From assembly GCF_002776525.5 (NCBI RefSeq), contig NC_045436.1, positions 160,603,990 to 160,667,989 on the forward strand: a stretch of 64,000 bases of DNA, read 5' to 3'. The notes under the pieces were generated by a model. The model did not search any database, was not told where the DNA came from, and was given only the letters and a program-made list of their open reading frames with translations. Of this stretch, positions 11,590 to 24,235 are shown one piece after another (the first letter of the stretch is position 1; each line of letters opens with the position of its first letter). This DNA is from Piliocolobus tephrosceles. Lineage: Eukaryota > Chordata > Mammalia > Primates > Cercopithecidae. Both the position numbers and the translations under genes were made by a program.

Positions 11590-12275
11590 CTCTCCAGACT
11601 CTCTCCTCTTCTTCACGCCTCTACAGCTGCCAGGCTTTCCTAATGTCTGCATGGATGGTCTCAACACTCCTTACCTGGTTTCTCTCACTACCCTGCCCCA
11701 TATTCTGTTTCAGCATCACACACCGGCAGATTCATGTTTCCAAAAAAGCAATTTGATCCTATCGCTCAGTAACTTATATAAAGCCCTTTACTGATGCTCT
11801 GTTGTTTTAAGGAGAAAATTCAGACCCCTTACCAAAGCCCTTCCCCATCATGGCTCTGTTTGCCTCTCCGGCCTTTCGTCAATTTAAGTCTCCAGTCCAG
11901 ACAAAGTGACTCTCTGGCTGGTTCCCAGACCTCTATGCTCCTGCCTGCTGCTTCCTCCCACCATGTGTCCCAGCCCCTTATTCTGCTAACTGTGCTTTCA
12001 AAATGCAGCCTGGGCACTATCTCCTCCTCCTCCTCTCGCTCTTGTCCTGAGTGAAGGCTGCCTCCTATGTGTGCTTCCACCACCCCTACCCATTCTCACT
12101 TGTCACATGCACCATATCTGACTCCTTGTTCTTCTCTCCTAGCTGACTTTGATTTTCTCAACTAAACTTCAAGAACTAGATCCGATTCATTGTTGACTGC
12201 TCAGCACCCAGTAGAGCACCTGGCACCTGCTAGGTACATTATAAGTGTTTGCTGAATGTATTTGAATGAGTGCCT
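11590..12275 (+). mobile_element. L2 3' end, long fragment
   Basis: Pyrimidine-rich L2 order: TCCAAAAAAGCAATTTGATC, TTCAGACCCCTTACCAAAGC, then GCACCTGGCACCTGCTAGG and TGTTTGCTGAATG at the 3' end. Confidence 0.8.
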
Positions 12276-12654
12276 ATGCAAGGTCATAATAAATGAGACA
12301 AGAATGGCTTATTCAGAGATGACTGTAATGCACATTGATCTCTCCGTGGTCCCTGGGTTGCTTCTAATTCTGCACTTGGAAAAGTTGTGATGGGTAATTG
12401 AATGCCTCATTGTTCTTGAATGAGGTAGGGGAGTGGTATGATCTTAAAAGAGAGACAAGGTTTGTTATCTTTGGGGAAATCAAATTACAAGTCTCCAATA
12501 TAATTCTGTCTCACAAATGATACAAACACTCATGTTCAAAGTAATATACACATCAAAGATCTATAATGTAGTAGGTTGAATATTTTGGTTAAGTGCTTGA
12601 GTTTGAAACATCATGTGTATTTTATTATTTTTTTAAAAATGTTTTTACTTCTCT

Positions 12655-12781
12655 CTTTTTTTTTTAATAGAGATGGGGTTTCACCATGTTGGCCAGGCTG
12701 GTCTTGAACTCCCGGCCTGGGATCCGCCTGCCTTGGCTTCCCAAAGTGCTGGGATGACAGGTGTGAGTCAGTATGCCCGAC
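12655..12781 (-). mobile_element. Alu left-arm fragment
   Basis: Reverse left arm with poly-T. TGAAACATCATG occurs before (12604-12615) and after (12782-12793). Confidence 0.8.
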
Positions 12782-12793
12782 TGAAACATCATG

Positions 12794-13400
12794 ATTTTAT
12801 TAAGCAATCTGCCTTGCTTTTGAAACAGTTTTACTTATTTGGTGGCTCCAGACATCCTTTGGTATGTGGCTGCCACTCTTTACCTTTGTCTTCACATGAC
12901 CTTCTCCTCTTCTGCTCTCAATAAGGATACGCCATTGGATTTAGGTAATGACCTAGGTAATCCAGAATGATCTCATATTATGATACTTAATTACATCCAC
13001 AAAGACTCTTTTTTCAAATAGAGTCACATTCATAGGCTCTAGAGATTGGGGTGACCATATTTTTGTGGGGGAGTGGTAGCACAATTCACCCCGTTACTGA
13101 AACTACATTTATAAAAGCCATTGGGATGGAATTCCAGGAGTTTTCAATGATCATTTTATCTTAGTTATAAATTACTATTTTGGAGTGCTCCAGAGGAGTC
13201 TTATTTCCTCAATTTGGAAGGGGCTGCTACTGGATGAGCATTGAGTATTAATATTGCACGGGGATGCCACCTACTGGTTGTTAAGATTCACAACTGATAG
13301 ACGTTGGAGGTCACACTGAGTAGAATAACATGCATCAGCACAGTTAATAAACTTGATTACATGGAACCACATTTATTATTAGCACATTGAAAATATAGTA
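12794..13400. other. Unrecognised sequence, possible LTR tail
   Basis: AATCCAGAATGATCTCATAT and CATTCATAGGCTCTAGAGATT near 12955-13060 recall the end of an old MaLR-like LTR. The rest is unassigned. Confidence 0.35.
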
Positions 13401-13404
13401 TGGC

Positions 13405-13640
13405 TATTCAAACACAGCTCCCTTCCCTCTCTGAGTCTCAGTTTCTTTACCTGCAAAGGTGAAGATTTCCTCACTCATTCTTTCATTTATTAAGACACGA
13501 TTATTTGGGTATCCACAAGGTGATAGTGGCTGGGACTGCAATAAGCCTCTTACAGATTATTTCTTTTCATAGATTTGTTGTATGGATTGAATGCAATAAT
13601 TCAAATAAAGGGTCTGGTACAGTAATCATTGTTAACTTTA
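13405..13640 (+). mobile_element. MIR
   Basis: CTCTGAGTCTCAGTTTCTTT through a GGATTGAATGCAATAAT-like tail, in MIR consensus order. Confidence 0.65.
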
Positions 13641-13714
13641 AATTATATTTGATCCAAATATCTAATTAGAGTGTCCTACCTTGACATTGGGTCTTACTTG
13701 TTGAAGAGCTCTAG

Positions 13715-14023
13715 CTCTTTTTTTTTTTCGTTTCTTTTTTTTGAGACGGAGTCTCGCTCTGTCGCCCAGGCTGGAGTGCTGTGGCGCCATCTCAACTCAC
13801 TGCAAGCTCTGCCTCCCGGGTTTACACCATTCTCCTGCCTCAGCCTCCCGAGTAGCTGGGACTATAGGCACCCGTCACCACGCCGGGCTAATTTTTTGTA
13901 TTTGTAGTAGAGACAGGGTTTCACTGTGTTAGCCAGGATGGTCTCGATCTCCTGACCTTGTGATCCGCCCGCCTCAGCCTCCCAAAGTGCTGGGATTACA
14001 GGCCTGAGTCACAGCGCCTGGCC
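13715..14023 (-). mobile_element. AluY
   Basis: Reverse, full length, with GCAAGCTCTGCCTCCCGGG and GTGTTAGCCAGGATGGTCTC. Confidence 0.9.
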
Positions 14024-14044
14024 TTTTCCTCTCTTTTTAAAAAA

Positions 14045-14160
14045 CTAAAAAAAATTTTTTTTAGCGACAAAGGCTCGCTATATTACCTAGGCTATACTTG
14101 AACTCCTGGGCTCAAGGGATCTTCCTGTCTCAGCCTTCACAGCAGCTAAGACTACAGGTT
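14045..14160 (-). mobile_element. Degenerate Alu monomer
   Basis: ACTTGAACTCCTGGGCTCAA and CAGCAGCTAAGACTACAGG remain of a reverse monomer. Confidence 0.7.
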
Positions 14161-14165
14161 TCAGT

Positions 14166-14196
14166 TTCTTTCTTTCTTTCTTTCTTTTTTTTTTTT
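14166..14196 (+). repeat. (CTTT)n
   Basis: Short CTTT run ending in poly-T. Confidence 0.85.
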
Positions 14197-14199
14197 AAT

Positions 14200-15280
14200 G
14201 CTTGTTAGCTCTTCCTCTCTTCTCTTCCCTCTGACCGGCAGAAGTTACACACCACCTCATCTGGTTCAGTTAACTCTTTGGATGTGAACCAATTATTGAG
14301 TACCATGAATTTCACAGTAAAATGAGAGAAGGGGTCTGGCGATAACCTTTCCTTTTCCTCCTTTCACTCCATTCTAAATTCCCCTTAGTGCCATCTAGAA
14401 GAGACCTCTCAATGTGTCAACACTATTGAATATCTTTCACACATTGGATAATATACTAAATGTTGAATATACAAAAACAATGAACTCTAGTCCTTGAGGC
14501 GAAGGACTTCCAAATGCAAGTCCTACAAATGGACCAGGCAGAACTCAGTGTCTCCAAGAGTGCAAGAAGGATGTTTTTCACGGAACGGTTGAAGCAGTGT
14601 TTGGAAAGACACAGATCTCATGATTTTTATAAATTCAAATGCAACACAGAGTCACATGGGCATAGAATTTTCCTGGATGTCTGAAAAATTTGCCAACCAG
14701 CTTGTTGCCTCCTTCTGTGTTCACTTTTACTTCACCTGGACGTCTCCTAACATCCTGAGAAGGAAATGTTTCTAAGCTATAAAGAACTTGGAATGTCTTT
14801 TTCAAAAGTACACTTTTCAACTTTCAAGGAATTTCAAGAAATGTACTATTTGCCTAAGGGTAGATGATTTAAAAGATCTCTCTTGTGATGCCTTCAAATA
14901 AGTTGGTGATTGGAAAGCTGATACATGAGTAGAAGGCATTATCATTCTACATTGATGTTTCAGAGGAGGAAGCCAGTTAGGGGAATATTTTCCTCCCTAA
15001 CATTTTATTCCTGCTGAAATAAGTCAAAATACCCAATGTTCTTTGTATTCAAAAGTGACACTGGTACCAGCATGACTGTCAGCTGCTGTCAATCCTCGGC
15101 TTCTGGAAGCAATGTCACGGTGCTTTAACTTGCTTTTCAGTTTGCTCAGCATGTCTTTGAAGCATCACCTTTACTCATCTCTTCCAAAGCTCACTGTTAA
15201 CCACATTGCACTATTTCAGCAGGAAGTCAGCTAAATACTTAAAAGCTAGTGGGCCAGCCTCCTTCTTGTTGAGATAGAAG
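14200..15280. other. Unrecognised intergenic sequence
   Basis: About 1.1 kb without recognised gene or repeat. Confidence 0.45.
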
Positions 15281-15284
15281 CCTG

Positions 15285-15455
15285 TTTTTCAAAGAGCAGT
15301 CCTCAGAGAGACAGTGTCAACATGTCCTGGGTGCATGTGACACTGCAGATTCCTGGACCTTGTTCCCAGACCAACAGATTCAGAAACTCTGGGAAAAGAT
15401 CAGGTAATGTGCATTTTAAACAAATGCCCCTGGTGATTCCGCTGCAATGATGGCT
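15285..15455. mobile_element. MER5-like hAT remnant
   Basis: GCAGTCCTCAGAGAG, CAGATTCCTGGACC, AACAGATTCAGAAACTCTGG and CCCCTGGTGATTCCG follow the MER5A/B order. Confidence 0.7.
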
Positions 15456-16054
15456 AAGACCTTTGAGTTGAGGGCTTTTGTAGTCACCAACTACAGTTTT
15501 GTTGAGCCTGTGTATTCATTTACACATAGGGACATCAACAGTCTGCAGAAGCCAGTTCCCAGAAATACACCTTAGTGTCTCCACAAAAGGGAGGTCTGTT
15601 CACATGATTCTAATCTTCCCAGAAGACTCTCTGACCCTTACATATATTATGGCTTATATTTGGAAAATGTGCCACTTGCAATCAAGTATACCTTTCTAAA
15701 TGGCTACGTAGATCCTGAATAAAGAGAACACATCAAATTCAAAATGCTAACATACATTAAAAGAAGAGGAGCTTGAGTAGTGAGAATAGAATTATAACCT
15801 TCAACAGAAAGCGGGGAGAATATCCTTAGGTTGGCTGATACACAGGCAAGAACTATTTCTGGTATATGTCGAGAAAATAAAAATAAGTGCAACATGTTGG
15901 GCATCCTTTTTAAACAGGTAGATGCCCAGCCCTGCCCAGGGCAGGTTGCACTTCCTTTTCTGGCTGGTTAGATACAGTACCAGTAGCTCAGGGCTCCTTT
16001 TCCATTTGCATTGATTCTACAACCAAGATAGCACTTCTACCCAGTACTTTTTTT
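15456..16054. other. Unrecognised intergenic sequence
   Basis: No gene or repeat recognised. Confidence 0.4.
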
Positions 16055-16354
16055 AAACTTTTTTTTTTTTGAGACAGGGTCTTGCTCTGTCACCCAGGTT
16101 GGGGTGCAGTGGTGTGATCTCAGCCCACTGCAACCTCCACCTCCTGGGTTCAAGTGATTCTCCCACCTCAGCCTTCCGAATAGCAGGGATTACAGGTGCC
16201 CACCACCACGCCCAGCTAATTTTTTGTATTTTTATTAGAGATGGGGTTTCACCATATTGGCCAGGCTGGTCTCAAACTCCTGACCTTGGGTGATCCGCCC
16301 ATCTTGGCCTCCCAAAGTGCTGGGATCACAGGTGTGAGCCACTGCACCTGGCCA
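16055..16354 (-). mobile_element. AluS
   Basis: Full-length reverse Alu. Confidence 0.9.
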
Positions 16355-16359
16355 ATTTT

Positions 16360-17113
16360 TTTTAACTTTTGATTTTTGAAAAATTTCTAGTTTTGCTGGA
16401 GATTGCTATATATATGTATTCCACATAACCCTGCACCTAGCTGCCCGAATGGTAACCTGTGGCACAACTACAGCACAGGAACAAAGCCAGGAAATTGGCA
16501 CGGCTTATTGGTACAATCTACAGAGTGTATTCAGATTTCATCATTTTTATATACATTGTGTGTGTGTGTGCAGCTCTGTGCAATTGTATCACATGTATAC
16601 ATTAGTATAGCCATTACCACAGCCGAGCTACAGAATTGTTCCATTACCACAAGGCTCCCTCCCTTCACAGCCATACCTAGCCCCTTCCACCCATCCCTAA
16701 CCCCAGCAAGGGCTAATCTGTTCTTCATCTCTGTGATAATCCACAATTATTTTTAATAGCATTTTAAAGCCTTGAGGCAACTTCCAACCACGTTGAGCTT
16801 CCTGCCTGGACTGTCCAAGTTGTCTCTCAAGGTACCAATTACTGTTTTGTTAGTGCTCCAGTTACAAAGTTGCATAAATTTTTAGTGGCCTGACTATAAT
16901 CCTAATATTCCTGAAAGCAGTCTTTTTAATGTTCGCTTTTGCTGAGTGTGTGTTTTTCAGCAACATCTATTCTGCATCACCGCAGAAATATTTGTTTAGT
17001 GGCTGAAACATAACAGAGGTTCATTTATTTCATTCACAGAAGAGTCCAAGGAAGATGTTCTGTCTGGCAAGCATTTTTTTTTTTGCAGTATTCTTGTCAT
17101 AAACTTTCAAACC
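16360..17113. other. Mostly unrecognised, possible old L1/HAL1-like piece
   Basis: ATTAGTATAGCCATTACCAC and following text recall old LINE sequence. A short GT run lies at 16557-16572. Confidence 0.3.
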
Positions 17114-17425
17114 AGCTGGGTGCAGTGGCTCACACCTGTAATCCCAGCACTTTGGGAGGCTGAGGTGAGTAGATTGCTTGAGCTCAGGAGTTCAAGACCA
17201 GCCTGGGCAACATGACAAACCTTGTCTTTACTAAAAATACAAAAAATTAGCTGGTTATAGTGACTTGCACCTATAGTCCCAGCTACTTGTGGGGCTGAGG
17301 CAGGAGGATGACTTGAACCCAGGTGGTTGAGGCTTCAGTGAGCCAAGATGATGCCACTGCACTCCAACCTGGGTGACAAAGTGAGACCCTGACTCAAAAA
17401 ACAAAACCAAAAAAACCCCAAAACC
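17114..17425 (+). mobile_element. AluJ
   Basis: Full length, flanked by CATAAACTTTCAAAC before (17098-17112) and after (from 17426). Confidence 0.9.
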
Positions 17426-17439
17426 ATAAACTTTCAAAC

Positions 17440-18000
17440 ATGTTCTTTGTTATCATCAACTTTGAACCTAAACCTAATATCATTTTTAAAAATTACACTA
17501 TACAATCTGTATTTTCATTTTAACAGATGATATCATCAATCAGTCATCATTAAAGAGCATTTCTAAACCATTTAGATTTTAAGACATTCCTAGATGATGA
17601 TGACGACTGCATTTTATAGAACATATCTGTTTCATTACCACCACCACACACGCCTTTCTCCATTCTTAGAGATTCCTTTTATGCAGAGGCTACTCTCCCG
17701 GCTCTCTCCAGTCCATCTCTTACTCCCATCCTTTCCCCCAACCAGTCCTTTTTTCTTCCTTCTTTTTGGGGAAGGCAGGGGTGAGACTGCCCTGGGCCAC
17801 AACTGGTAATGGATAAATCTGGCTAATTCTGACTGCTATAGAGGAAGCTCATTTGGCAATGTCTCTAACTTAGACTTTAACAGTGATAAAGATGATATCT
17901 TGGCCTCTATCCGTGTCATCATTTGTCTTATTTCTTAATTGGTTCAAAACCTGGATGGGAAAAGCAATTTTTATTTACTGGGGTCTACTCAAAGGTCCCA
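17440..18000. other. Unrecognised intergenic sequence
   Basis: No gene or repeat recognised. Confidence 0.4.
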
Positions 18001-18003
18001 AGA

Positions 18004-18042
18004 AAACACACACATACACACACACACACGCACACACACACA
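18004..18042 (+). repeat. (CA)n microsatellite
   Basis: ACACACATACACAC with few interruptions. Confidence 0.9.
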
Positions 18043-18224
18043 CAATTTTGTGATGATACAATTCAAAGGATAAGGGTGGCTTTTGTTTGTTTGTTTTAGT
18101 AATGCAATGGTAGGGAGCAGGTGGAAAGGAAGGGATGTTGAAGCAGCTAAAGAAGTTTTTAAAAAAATCTAAGCAGAGTAGAAAGAATGAGGTGAGTGCT
18201 CAGTGTGGATTCTGTTTTTGGGAT

Positions 18225-18400
18225 AGGACAGTGCCTCTCAAACTGTGATCATGCCAGATAAATACCTGGGGATGTTGAAATTCCTATTACGATCACTAGA
18301 TCTGGAGTGGGGCCCAACTTCCATGTTTCCAATAAGCTCCAGGTGATGCTGATGCCTCCGGTCCACAGACAGCACGTAGAGCTGCAAGGCTGTAAGACAT
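18225..18400. mobile_element. MER5A-like hAT remnant
   Basis: CAGTGCCTCTCAAACTGTG, GGAGTGGGGCCCAAC and AGCTCCAGGTGATGCTGATG follow the MER5A order. Confidence 0.75.
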
Positions 18401-18442
18401 CACAAATCACTACCTTTTGCAGGCAGTAATCACTCGTCAATC

Positions 18443-18555
18443 TATTTATTATTTATTTATTTATTTATTATTATTATTATTTTCTGTGAGGAGGAGGGAG
18501 AGAGGAAGGAAGAAGGGAAAAGGAGAGAAAAAAAGGAAGGGAAAAAGGAGGGGGA
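18443..18555 (+). repeat. (TTAT)n then purine-rich GGAA tract
   Basis: TTAT units at 18443-18481 followed by AGGAAGGAAGAAGGG-like sequence to about 18555. Confidence 0.85.
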
Positions 18556-18739
18556 GCTCGACCTATTTATCTTGAAGCAAATTTATGCAAATAATTATTT
18601 TGCTTAATCAAATATGTACAATGCTCCAGTTTCCTAAATGTACGTCCATCTGGATGGCATTTCATACCTGCCTATGTCACTCATCTGCCCCCACTTCTAA
18701 TGCCCACCCCCCCATTTTCAGCAAGCTTTCACTTCTTTC

Positions 18740-19535
18740 ACAACCTATCCCAAAATGTAATGGCTTAAAATGACTACCATTTATTTTGGTCACAGTTCTA
18801 TGTATTACAGTTTGAACAGGGCTCAGCTGGGCTATTCTACTGGTCTTGACTGGGCTTGCATGTGAATCTATAGGCAGCTACAGAGAGTTGGATTGCCGTG
18901 TCTCTGGCAGTGCCGGCTGTTGACTGGGATGTTGGAGAGGACTGGGCCACGTGTTTCTCAGCATCACCTGGCTAGAGCAGGCTTGTTCACATGGTGACAG
19001 AAACATACCAAGTACTGTCAGCCCTCCGTATCCATGCGTTCTGCATCTCTGGTTTCAACCAACAGCAGATAGAAAATACTCAGGAAAAAAACTAAGTCTG
19101 TACTGAACCTGTATAGATTTTTTTTCTTGTCATTATTCCCAAACAATTTTGTATAACAACTATTTACATAGCATTTACATTGCATTAGGTAACATAACCA
19201 ATCTAGAAAATGATTTAAAGGATGCAAAAGGATGTGCATAGGTTATATGGAAACACTGCAGCATTTTATATAAGAGACCAGAGAGTCCATTGACTTTGGG
19301 AGGTCCTGGAACCAATTGCCCATGGATACGGAGGGATGACTGCACATCCTTGGAGTCAGCCCAGATGTGCAAGCCCTTTGGATGCCTCTACCTGAATCAC
19401 ATTTGCTACTCCACCCATCCCACTGGTCACAGAGAGTTGCATAACCAAGTCCGGAGTCAGAGTGAGACACGATTGCCTAGGGGCGTGGATGCTGGGAGCA
19501 GGAAGCATTTGTGGCTGCTTTTGCAATCAGACTGT
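18740..19535 (-). mobile_element. Ancient LTR-like repeat split by a DNA transposon
   Basis: ATGTAATGGCTTAAAATGAC through the TGGTGACAGAA region, resuming after 19344 and ending in GTGGCTGCTTTTGCAATC. Similar in kind to 46550-47235. Family uncertain (old MaLR suspected). Confidence 0.5.
19016..19344 (-). mobile_element. MER2/Tigger-type DNA transposon, both ends present
   Basis: Terminal inverted repeats CAGCCCTCCGTATCCATG (left) and CATGGATACGGAGGGATGACTG (right). The interior matches the MER2 order on the minus strand, including CAATTTTGTATAACAACTAT. About 330 bases, the usual MER2 length. Confidence 0.85.
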
Positions 19536-19669
19536 TTGAGTTGAAATTGGCCTTTAAGGCCTGTCACAGAAAGGCCTATCAGGCTTCTTTTTATCGCCAC
19601 CCTATTCCTCCTACACTTTCCTCCTCCTGGAACCCCTTTCCTACCTCTCTTTGGACAGAGCCCTAGTCT

Positions 19670-19969
19670 ACTTTTTTTTTTTTTTTTTTGAGACAGGGCC
19701 CTTCTTTTGCCCAGGCTCTGGAATGCAGTGGCGCGATCATGGCTCACTGCAGCCTTGAACTCCTGGGCTACAGTGATCCTCCCACCTCAGCCTCCAGAGT
19801 AGCTGGGACTACAGGGATGTGCCACCACGCTTGGCTAATGTTTTACTTTTTGTAGAGATGGTGTTTCACTATGTCGCCCAGGCTGATCTTGAACTCCTGG
19901 GCTTAAGTGATTCTCCTGCCTCAGCCTTGCAAAGTGGTGGGATTACAGGTGTGAGCCACCACGCCTGGC
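19670..19969 (-). mobile_element. AluJ
   Basis: Full-length reverse Alu with J-type bases. Confidence 0.9.
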
Positions 19970-20029
19970 CACTATTATTTATTTATGCTAGTTACTTTAT
20001 ATATTTTTAATTCCATGTCAAGTGGGTTT

Positions 20030-20165
20030 TCTGACTGACTCCTTACAGATGAGGAAAGTGAAGCAGAGAAAAGTGAAGTAACTTGTCCAAGATCACACAG
20101 CTAGGAAGCTGCATAGCCAAGATTTGAACTCATATTTCTTGAACTCAAGAGGCCGGCCTTTTCAA
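20030..20165 (-). mobile_element. MIR
   Basis: CAGATGAGGAAAGTGAAGCA and AACTTGTCCAAGATCACACA, the MIR core on the minus strand. Confidence 0.85.
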
Positions 20166-20169
20166 GTAG

Positions 20170-21335
20170 TCTTATAATTGAAAACAAATGGTTACAAATG
20201 ACCCACATTCCGATAATGAAGAATTGGCCAGAGAGTGTGTGCTTGCCCACTTGTTGGGACAGCAAATCAGGCTTTAGGGCTAGAAGAAGATCTCAGGGTT
20301 CATGGGTTTCTGGGTCTCAGATTTGGACTCAGATCTTTAGGGTTACAAATTTTTCTCAGTTCTCTTAGAGATAATCAGGCTCTGTTGAATGGAATCATTT
20401 TAATCAGTCTCACAAGAGGCTAAAAAAGAGACTAGAATGCTAATTTATTAGTGTTTATGGATTTAGAGAAGTAACAACCACAGCAGCACAGATGTCAGAT
20501 GGTCAGAATGACCAACATGGAAACTAAGTTGAGATAAGAAGTTTGCAGAGTGAGTTTATTTCCTGCCTCCTTGCAAAAAGGATTTGAGTCCAATGCAACA
20601 GGAGCTGCTATTTTTAAGGAATACAGTCACCACTGAGGCATGGTGAGTCACTCTCAATTAAAAGGCTGTATCTGCCAAACTGGCAGGAAGACTCATTGAG
20701 TCATCAATGCCCTATCTCTCTTGGACAATGCTGGAGAAAGTATTTTCTCTCAACTCTTCATTTTCAATATTCCATTAAAACATCAGTATCAGGTTTCACT
20801 TTATTGGCTTGAGATGGTGAAGTTCCTCTATTGACTCTAATTATTCCCTGCCCAGCATTACAGTTGCAGTTTGTGCAGCTATCACCATGGAATGGCAATG
20901 CCACAGGTTTAATTATGTAGGAATGGGGTGATTGGTCAGTCTTTCCGTTGATGTAAATAATTCAGGAAAAGTAACACAACCAAGTGAAGTGAATGATGCT
21001 TTTTCTAGAAAAAAATATTCTCACTTATAGAAAATGTGGTACACAGTTGGGATTGTGAAGGAAAAAAATGCGAAAATCTGGAGTAAGAGTCAAGATTGAA
21101 GGCAGGAGAAAGAAATGACTCAAGATGTCTTAACTTCCAAGGGATTTAATTCAGGGAATAGGTTGTTGACAAAATCACTGGAAGGTCTAAGGGTATGGGC
21201 TTTAGACTAGGTTTCTAGAAATGACTCCCAGAAAAAAGCAGAACTGACCCACCGGAAGAGCTACTACTACCTCTGAGGCCACCGCTAGGGCTACTGATTC
21301 CAACTGTGAGACTGTGTTCCTGGATCAGGAAGCCA
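20170..21335. other. Unrecognised intergenic sequence
   Basis: About 1.2 kb with no gene or repeat recognised. Confidence 0.45.
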
Positions 21336-21339
21336 TACT

Positions 21340-21908
21340 AAACAAGCAGCCTGGCTTCAAAATAGGTTTCAAGATGTAACCTCGAAGCAAACCGCAGAAG
21401 CCTTTTCCCTTAGCCTTCAAAAAAATAAACTCCACATCCCTCTCTTTCTCACCACATACACTCCCTCCACATTTCTCTAACGGTAGGCTAGTATCTAATT
21501 ATGTGCCTTCTTAGAAGTTCCTCGGGCTAATCTTGAGATGGGCAGACCAAGCCTGGAGACCCAGCTGCAAAATTCCAGAGATTATCTCAAGGTGGCTAGT
21601 GAACCACCCAGCCATTGTGGAGACGATGTCAGCCCACGCTCCAGCCAGAATGAGACCCAAGATGGCCGCTGGAATGAGACACGCTGACATTGTATTCAGC
21701 ACAATTCTTGCATGCCTTCCATATCAAGTTTCCCCTTTTTAATCCCTTGCCCCTTGTCTTTCCCTACAAATTCGAAGTGGTCACTTTGGATGGGAATCCA
21801 GCCACTTCCCCATTATTAGTTTTAATTAATAAAGTCACTTTCTTTCCACCAGACCTCATTCTTGTTGAACCCTGCAGGCAACAAGCAACCGGATCTGCAT
21901 TTGGTTAC
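21340..21908 (+). mobile_element. Probable ERV1-type solo LTR
   Basis: Ends in TTGGTTACA with an AATAAA signal at 21828-21833 upstream, and carries a YY1-like AAGATGGCCGC at 21659-21669. The start is uncertain. No internal retroviral sequence follows. Confidence 0.45.
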
Positions 21909-22289
21909 AGCGCTTCTCTTCACGCTTCCTCTAGACATGCAGATGACTGGAGAATGGACGCAGAATGGCTGAAAAGCCTCATGTTCCTACTACCTTGTTT
22001 GCCAATGACAACAAAGGATTGTCATGGAACAGGAAGTTGGCCTCCACCAGATCCACCTTCCAAATCTCAGTTGAGTATAATCTAATGGCCAAACTTTATT
22101 TGTTTCTGGAATGCTAGTTGGGAGGGAGCCTGGATAATATAGTCTGTCGTTTTGTAGCCCCTGGTATGGTCGGTTGGAAGGAGTTGGAGGGAGCTAGTCC
22201 ACACTCTCCACACATCTAGGATCAAGTGGCTTATTTGCCACCATGGCTACGACTAGCTGTATCAGTTGTGATCACGAGCCCTCACATTT

Positions 22290-22475
22290 GACCCTCCCTA
22301 CCACGTGGTCATTGCCTTCCCTCTTTATTATTAACCCCTTTCATAGAAGAATCAGCTAAAGCCTAGAGGCGTGGGATATTTTGCACAAACCTATGCTGGA
22401 GGAAGAAGGGGAGCCAGGCTTGGAACTCCATCTGTCTGATTCCAGAGACTGCACTCCCCACCAGTACTTGATCCT
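22290..22475 (-). mobile_element. MIR
   Basis: GAGCCAGGCTTGGAACTCCA and TCTGATTCCAGAGACTGCAC are MIR flank sequence on the minus strand. Confidence 0.65.
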
Positions 22476-22479
22476 CCGC

Positions 22480-23265
22480 ACAGCTGCTATCTCTCCAAGT
22501 CAAAGGCCCATGAAGCTCTCCCTCACTCTGTTTCAAGTGGCAGCAAGTCCCAGGCTCCAGCCCTGTTCAGGGACTCCCGACGGATCTCCTGCAGCTTTTT
22601 TCTTGTTCCTGCTTTTACCGGGAATTATAACTATTTCAGCAGTTTTAGTGCTTGGAGGAAGCTTTCTCTACCTACCTCTCCTCCCTCTGGGGACAGGATT
22701 GCTTTACTCATCCCAGGGAAGGCCTTAAATTACCTTCTGCTACATCCACAGATTTTATTTCATCTCTCTCCATTAGAAATAAAGATGAAGGCAAGACCAT
22801 GGTTTCTGAGTTCTCTTCGTCTCCACAGAATGTAATTACTGCATTTTTTTTCTTTTTCTAATCACAGGAGACTTCTCTCAGCAACCTAGTTACTGATTCT
22901 ATTACTCCCTCACTCTCCACTTCCAACTGCTCTTTGAAGCGGCTTTGGTAGGGAAGTTATTTCGCTTCAAGTTGTTTAAGAGGCCTCATTAATGAGGTTG
23001 ATGACAGTCAGATCCTGCCATGCCTCTTAAGAGACTTGTCATTTCCTCTACCCTAAACATCGTAAAACAAACGCGGGTGGAATGGTAAAGCAATGTGGTC
23101 ATTATTTGTCTATTTGCATCCACCATTGGAAAACATCTCCTTTTCAATTTAAAATACTCTCAAAATATGAGGTGTTGCCTATTTGTTGCTGGTCCCTGCT
23201 CTCTCTCTCCTGTCTCCACATCTGGGTTCATTTAGTAACCACCAAAAGAAAAGCAACCCTTGGGA
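22480..23265. other. Unrecognised intergenic sequence
   Basis: An open frame of 115 codons at 22381-22728 overlaps the MIR and has no known motif. No other gene or repeat recognised. Confidence 0.4.
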
Positions 23266-23269
23266 TCCA

Positions 23270-24235
23270 TTATTATCATTTATCCATCCAAATCTGTGAA
23301 TGCTTACTATGTGCCAGGCACTGTGCTAAGTGCTCAGAAGAGTAGGTGAATAGGGTTCCTGTCTTCCAGACGCTTCCAATCCAGACATTACACAAGCGAT
23401 CAACTCATAAAATAATTTAAAGTGGGTGCCGGGTGCGGTGGCTCACGCTTGTAATCCCAGCATTTTGGGAGGTCGAAGCGGGAGGATCACCAGAAGTAGG
23501 AGTTCAAAACCAGCCTGACCAACATGGTGAAACCCCTCTACTAAGTACACAAAAATTAGCCTGGCGTGGTGGCAGGCACCTATAATCCCAGCTACTTGGG
23601 AGGCTGAGGCAGGAGAATGGCTTGAACCCAGGAGACAGAGGTTGCAGTGAGCTGAGATTGCACCACTGCAGTCCAGCCTGGGCACCAAGGTGAGACTATG
23701 TCTCAAAAAAAAAAAAAAAAAAAAGTGAATATATAGGGCATTTCCTCAAAACTAGGTTCCTACTTAGACGAAGTAGAAAGGGAAGGCTTCTCAGAGAAGG
23801 TGACGTTTATACTGAAGGAAAAGGAGAAATCTGCCATGCAAAATGAAGAGAACATTTGGGACAGACGGCACAGCATGTAGGAAGGTAGGAAAAGAAAAGG
23901 TTGGTGTATTGCAGGTCTGCAAGGAGGCACTCAGGGTGGAAGCCCATTGGCCAGAGGGAGGCTGATTCTCGAGATCAGTGGGGCCAGACCTTGCAGGGCT
24001 TTATAGGTCAAGGAAAGGAGTTACGATCGTATGCTCAGTGTGATGGGAACCGTTGGAGAAGGGGGAAAGATGTCTACTCAAGGAATTCTCATGACTGAGC
24101 GAGGAGTGGACTGGAATGAGGGGATGATGGCAAAGAGGATGCAGAGGGCATTGCACTTGTCCAAGAGGAGCAGACAGAAGCCTGGACTAGGTGGTGGGGA
24201 GTGGAGAGGGGGAGGTGGGGGACATGAGATTTGCT
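23270..24235 (-). mobile_element. L2, antisense, interrupted by an Alu
   Basis: The 3' end read backwards (TACTATGTGCCAGGCACTGT) followed by GCAGGGCTTTATAGGTCAAGG and GTTGGAGAAGGGG-like sequence, in the reverse of L2 order. Confidence 0.75.
23428..23724 (+). mobile_element. AluS
   Basis: Full length with a long A-tail, inside the antisense L2. Confidence 0.9.

Noticed and set aside
21690..22085. 131-codon open frame on the + strand
   Set aside because: It starts inside a probable LTR and runs out of it. The composition and motifs do not resemble a protein.
22381..22728. 115-codon + strand frame with a hydrophobic segment
   Set aside because: It begins within a MIR-like repeat and has no recognisable family or gene structure.
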